Shown here one piece after another: positions 63,641 through 64,000 of a DNA stretch of 64,000 nucleotides (the first letter of the stretch is position 1; each line of letters begins with the position of its first letter). The position numbers were made by a program, and so were the translations under genes. Location: assembly GCF_035944375.1 (NCBI RefSeq), contig NZ_DASZBE010000011.1; one strand, given 5' to 3'. A model generated the notes under the pieces. It was not told the DNA's origin, searched no databases, and saw nothing but the letters and a program-made list of their open reading frames with translations. Origin of the DNA: Allobosea sp035944375. GTDB taxonomy: Bacteria > Pseudomonadota > Alphaproteobacteria > Rhizobiales > Beijerinckiaceae.

Positions 63641-64000
63641 ATGATCCGGATCGACCAGCGCGCACCCATCTCCAACGTCGGCCCTGCCGGGACGGCGCGG
63701 CGCTCGGGCGGCGCCGCCTTCACATTGCCGACCAAGGAGGGCGCGGCCAGCGCCCGCAGCGCCGGGATCGCCGCATCGGGCCCGCTCGACACGCTGCTGG
63801 CGGTCCAGGCCTATGAGGAGCCGCAGGAGCGCAAGAAGCGCCAGGCGAAGCGCGGCCACGACCTTCTCGACGGGCTCGACCGGCTCAAGGCAGCGCTGCT
63901 CACAGGCCGCGTCGACATCGCCGAGCTCGAGCGGATCCGCGCCAACCTGACCCAGCGGCGCGAGGCGACCGACGATCCGCGCCTCGACGATGTGCTGGCG
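63641..64000 (+). CDS. fliX: Flagellar assembly regulator FliX (3'-truncated by window edge)
   Basis: The frame is open from the ATG at 63641 to the end of the window, giving 120 residues without a stop. The N-terminus (IRIDQRAPISNVGPAGTARR) and the helical region (HDLLDGLDRLKAALLTGRVD then NLTQRR and DPRLDDVL) match FliX. Perhaps 20 residues are missing. In Caulobacter FliX couples flagellar assembly to the sigma-54 activator FlbD. The divergent arrangement with flgI is the one known from that organism. Confidence 0.9.
   Translation, partial: MIRIDQRAPISNVGPAGTARRSGGAAFTLPTKEGAASARSAGIAASGPLDTLLAVQAYEEPQERKKRQAKRGHDLLDGLDRLKAALLTGRVDIAELERIRANLTQRREATDDPRLDDVLA

Overview
The window is GC-rich DNA (roughly two thirds G+C by eye) from an alphaproteobacterium, most likely of the Rhizobiales (Hyphomicrobiales) near Bosea or Methylobacterium. 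Pointers are FlaF/FlbT flagellin regulators, FliX, a GAAC-N7-GAAC alphaproteobacterial LexA box, PuuD-type urate oxidation and three families of small palindromic repeats. The genus is inference. No tRNA, rRNA, CRISPR array, insertion sequence or prophage was seen, and no gene-free stretch exceeds about 300 bases. The long ORFs antisense to real genes are GC-bias shadows and are left out.

Layout. 1-1.6 kb: 3' end of a TRAP large permease, a terminator and a small proline-rich ORF. 1.6-4.5 kb: divergent M20 peptidase and an orphan SNF2-like helicase. 4.6-18.1 kb: glycogen island (malQ, glgB, a DUF2934-like protein, glgA, glgX, a second glgX, glgP); glgC and pgm are not present. 18.2-21.2 kb: small membrane protein, then a radical SAM protein and a UdgX-type uracil-DNA glycosylase behind an SOS box. 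21.4-25.6 kb: an SDR between two palindromic repeats, then a complete urate-to-allantoate route (PuuD, UraH and a PuuE-UraD fusion). 25.8-29.3 kb: YfhO-like membrane protein, GlcG/HbpS-like protein and a BON-LysM protein.

29.6-36.9 kb: TRAP transporter dctPQM, a rhodanese, a lone molybdopterin-binding subunit of the xanthine dehydrogenase/CoxL family, and two cytochromes c that could be its electron acceptors. 36.9-39.5 kb: RES/Xre toxin-antitoxin pair with a clear operator, an XRE-cupin regulator and an EamA exporter. 39.8-46.6 kb: atypical SDR, LpxH-like phosphoesterase plus glycosyltransferase, KefB-like antiporter, MoxR ATPase and SleB-like lipoprotein. 46.7-51.7 kb: ABA4-like membrane protein divergent from a TetR-SixA-YcjX-YcjF gene run.

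51.9-64 kb: flagellar region. flgE-flgK-flgL run rightward from a sigma-54-type promoter. Two flagellins, flbT and flaF run leftward and converge on flgL at a strong shared terminator. A FlaG-like gene, an FlgN-like gene, flgJ and flgI follow, and fliX starts divergently from flgI and leaves the window.
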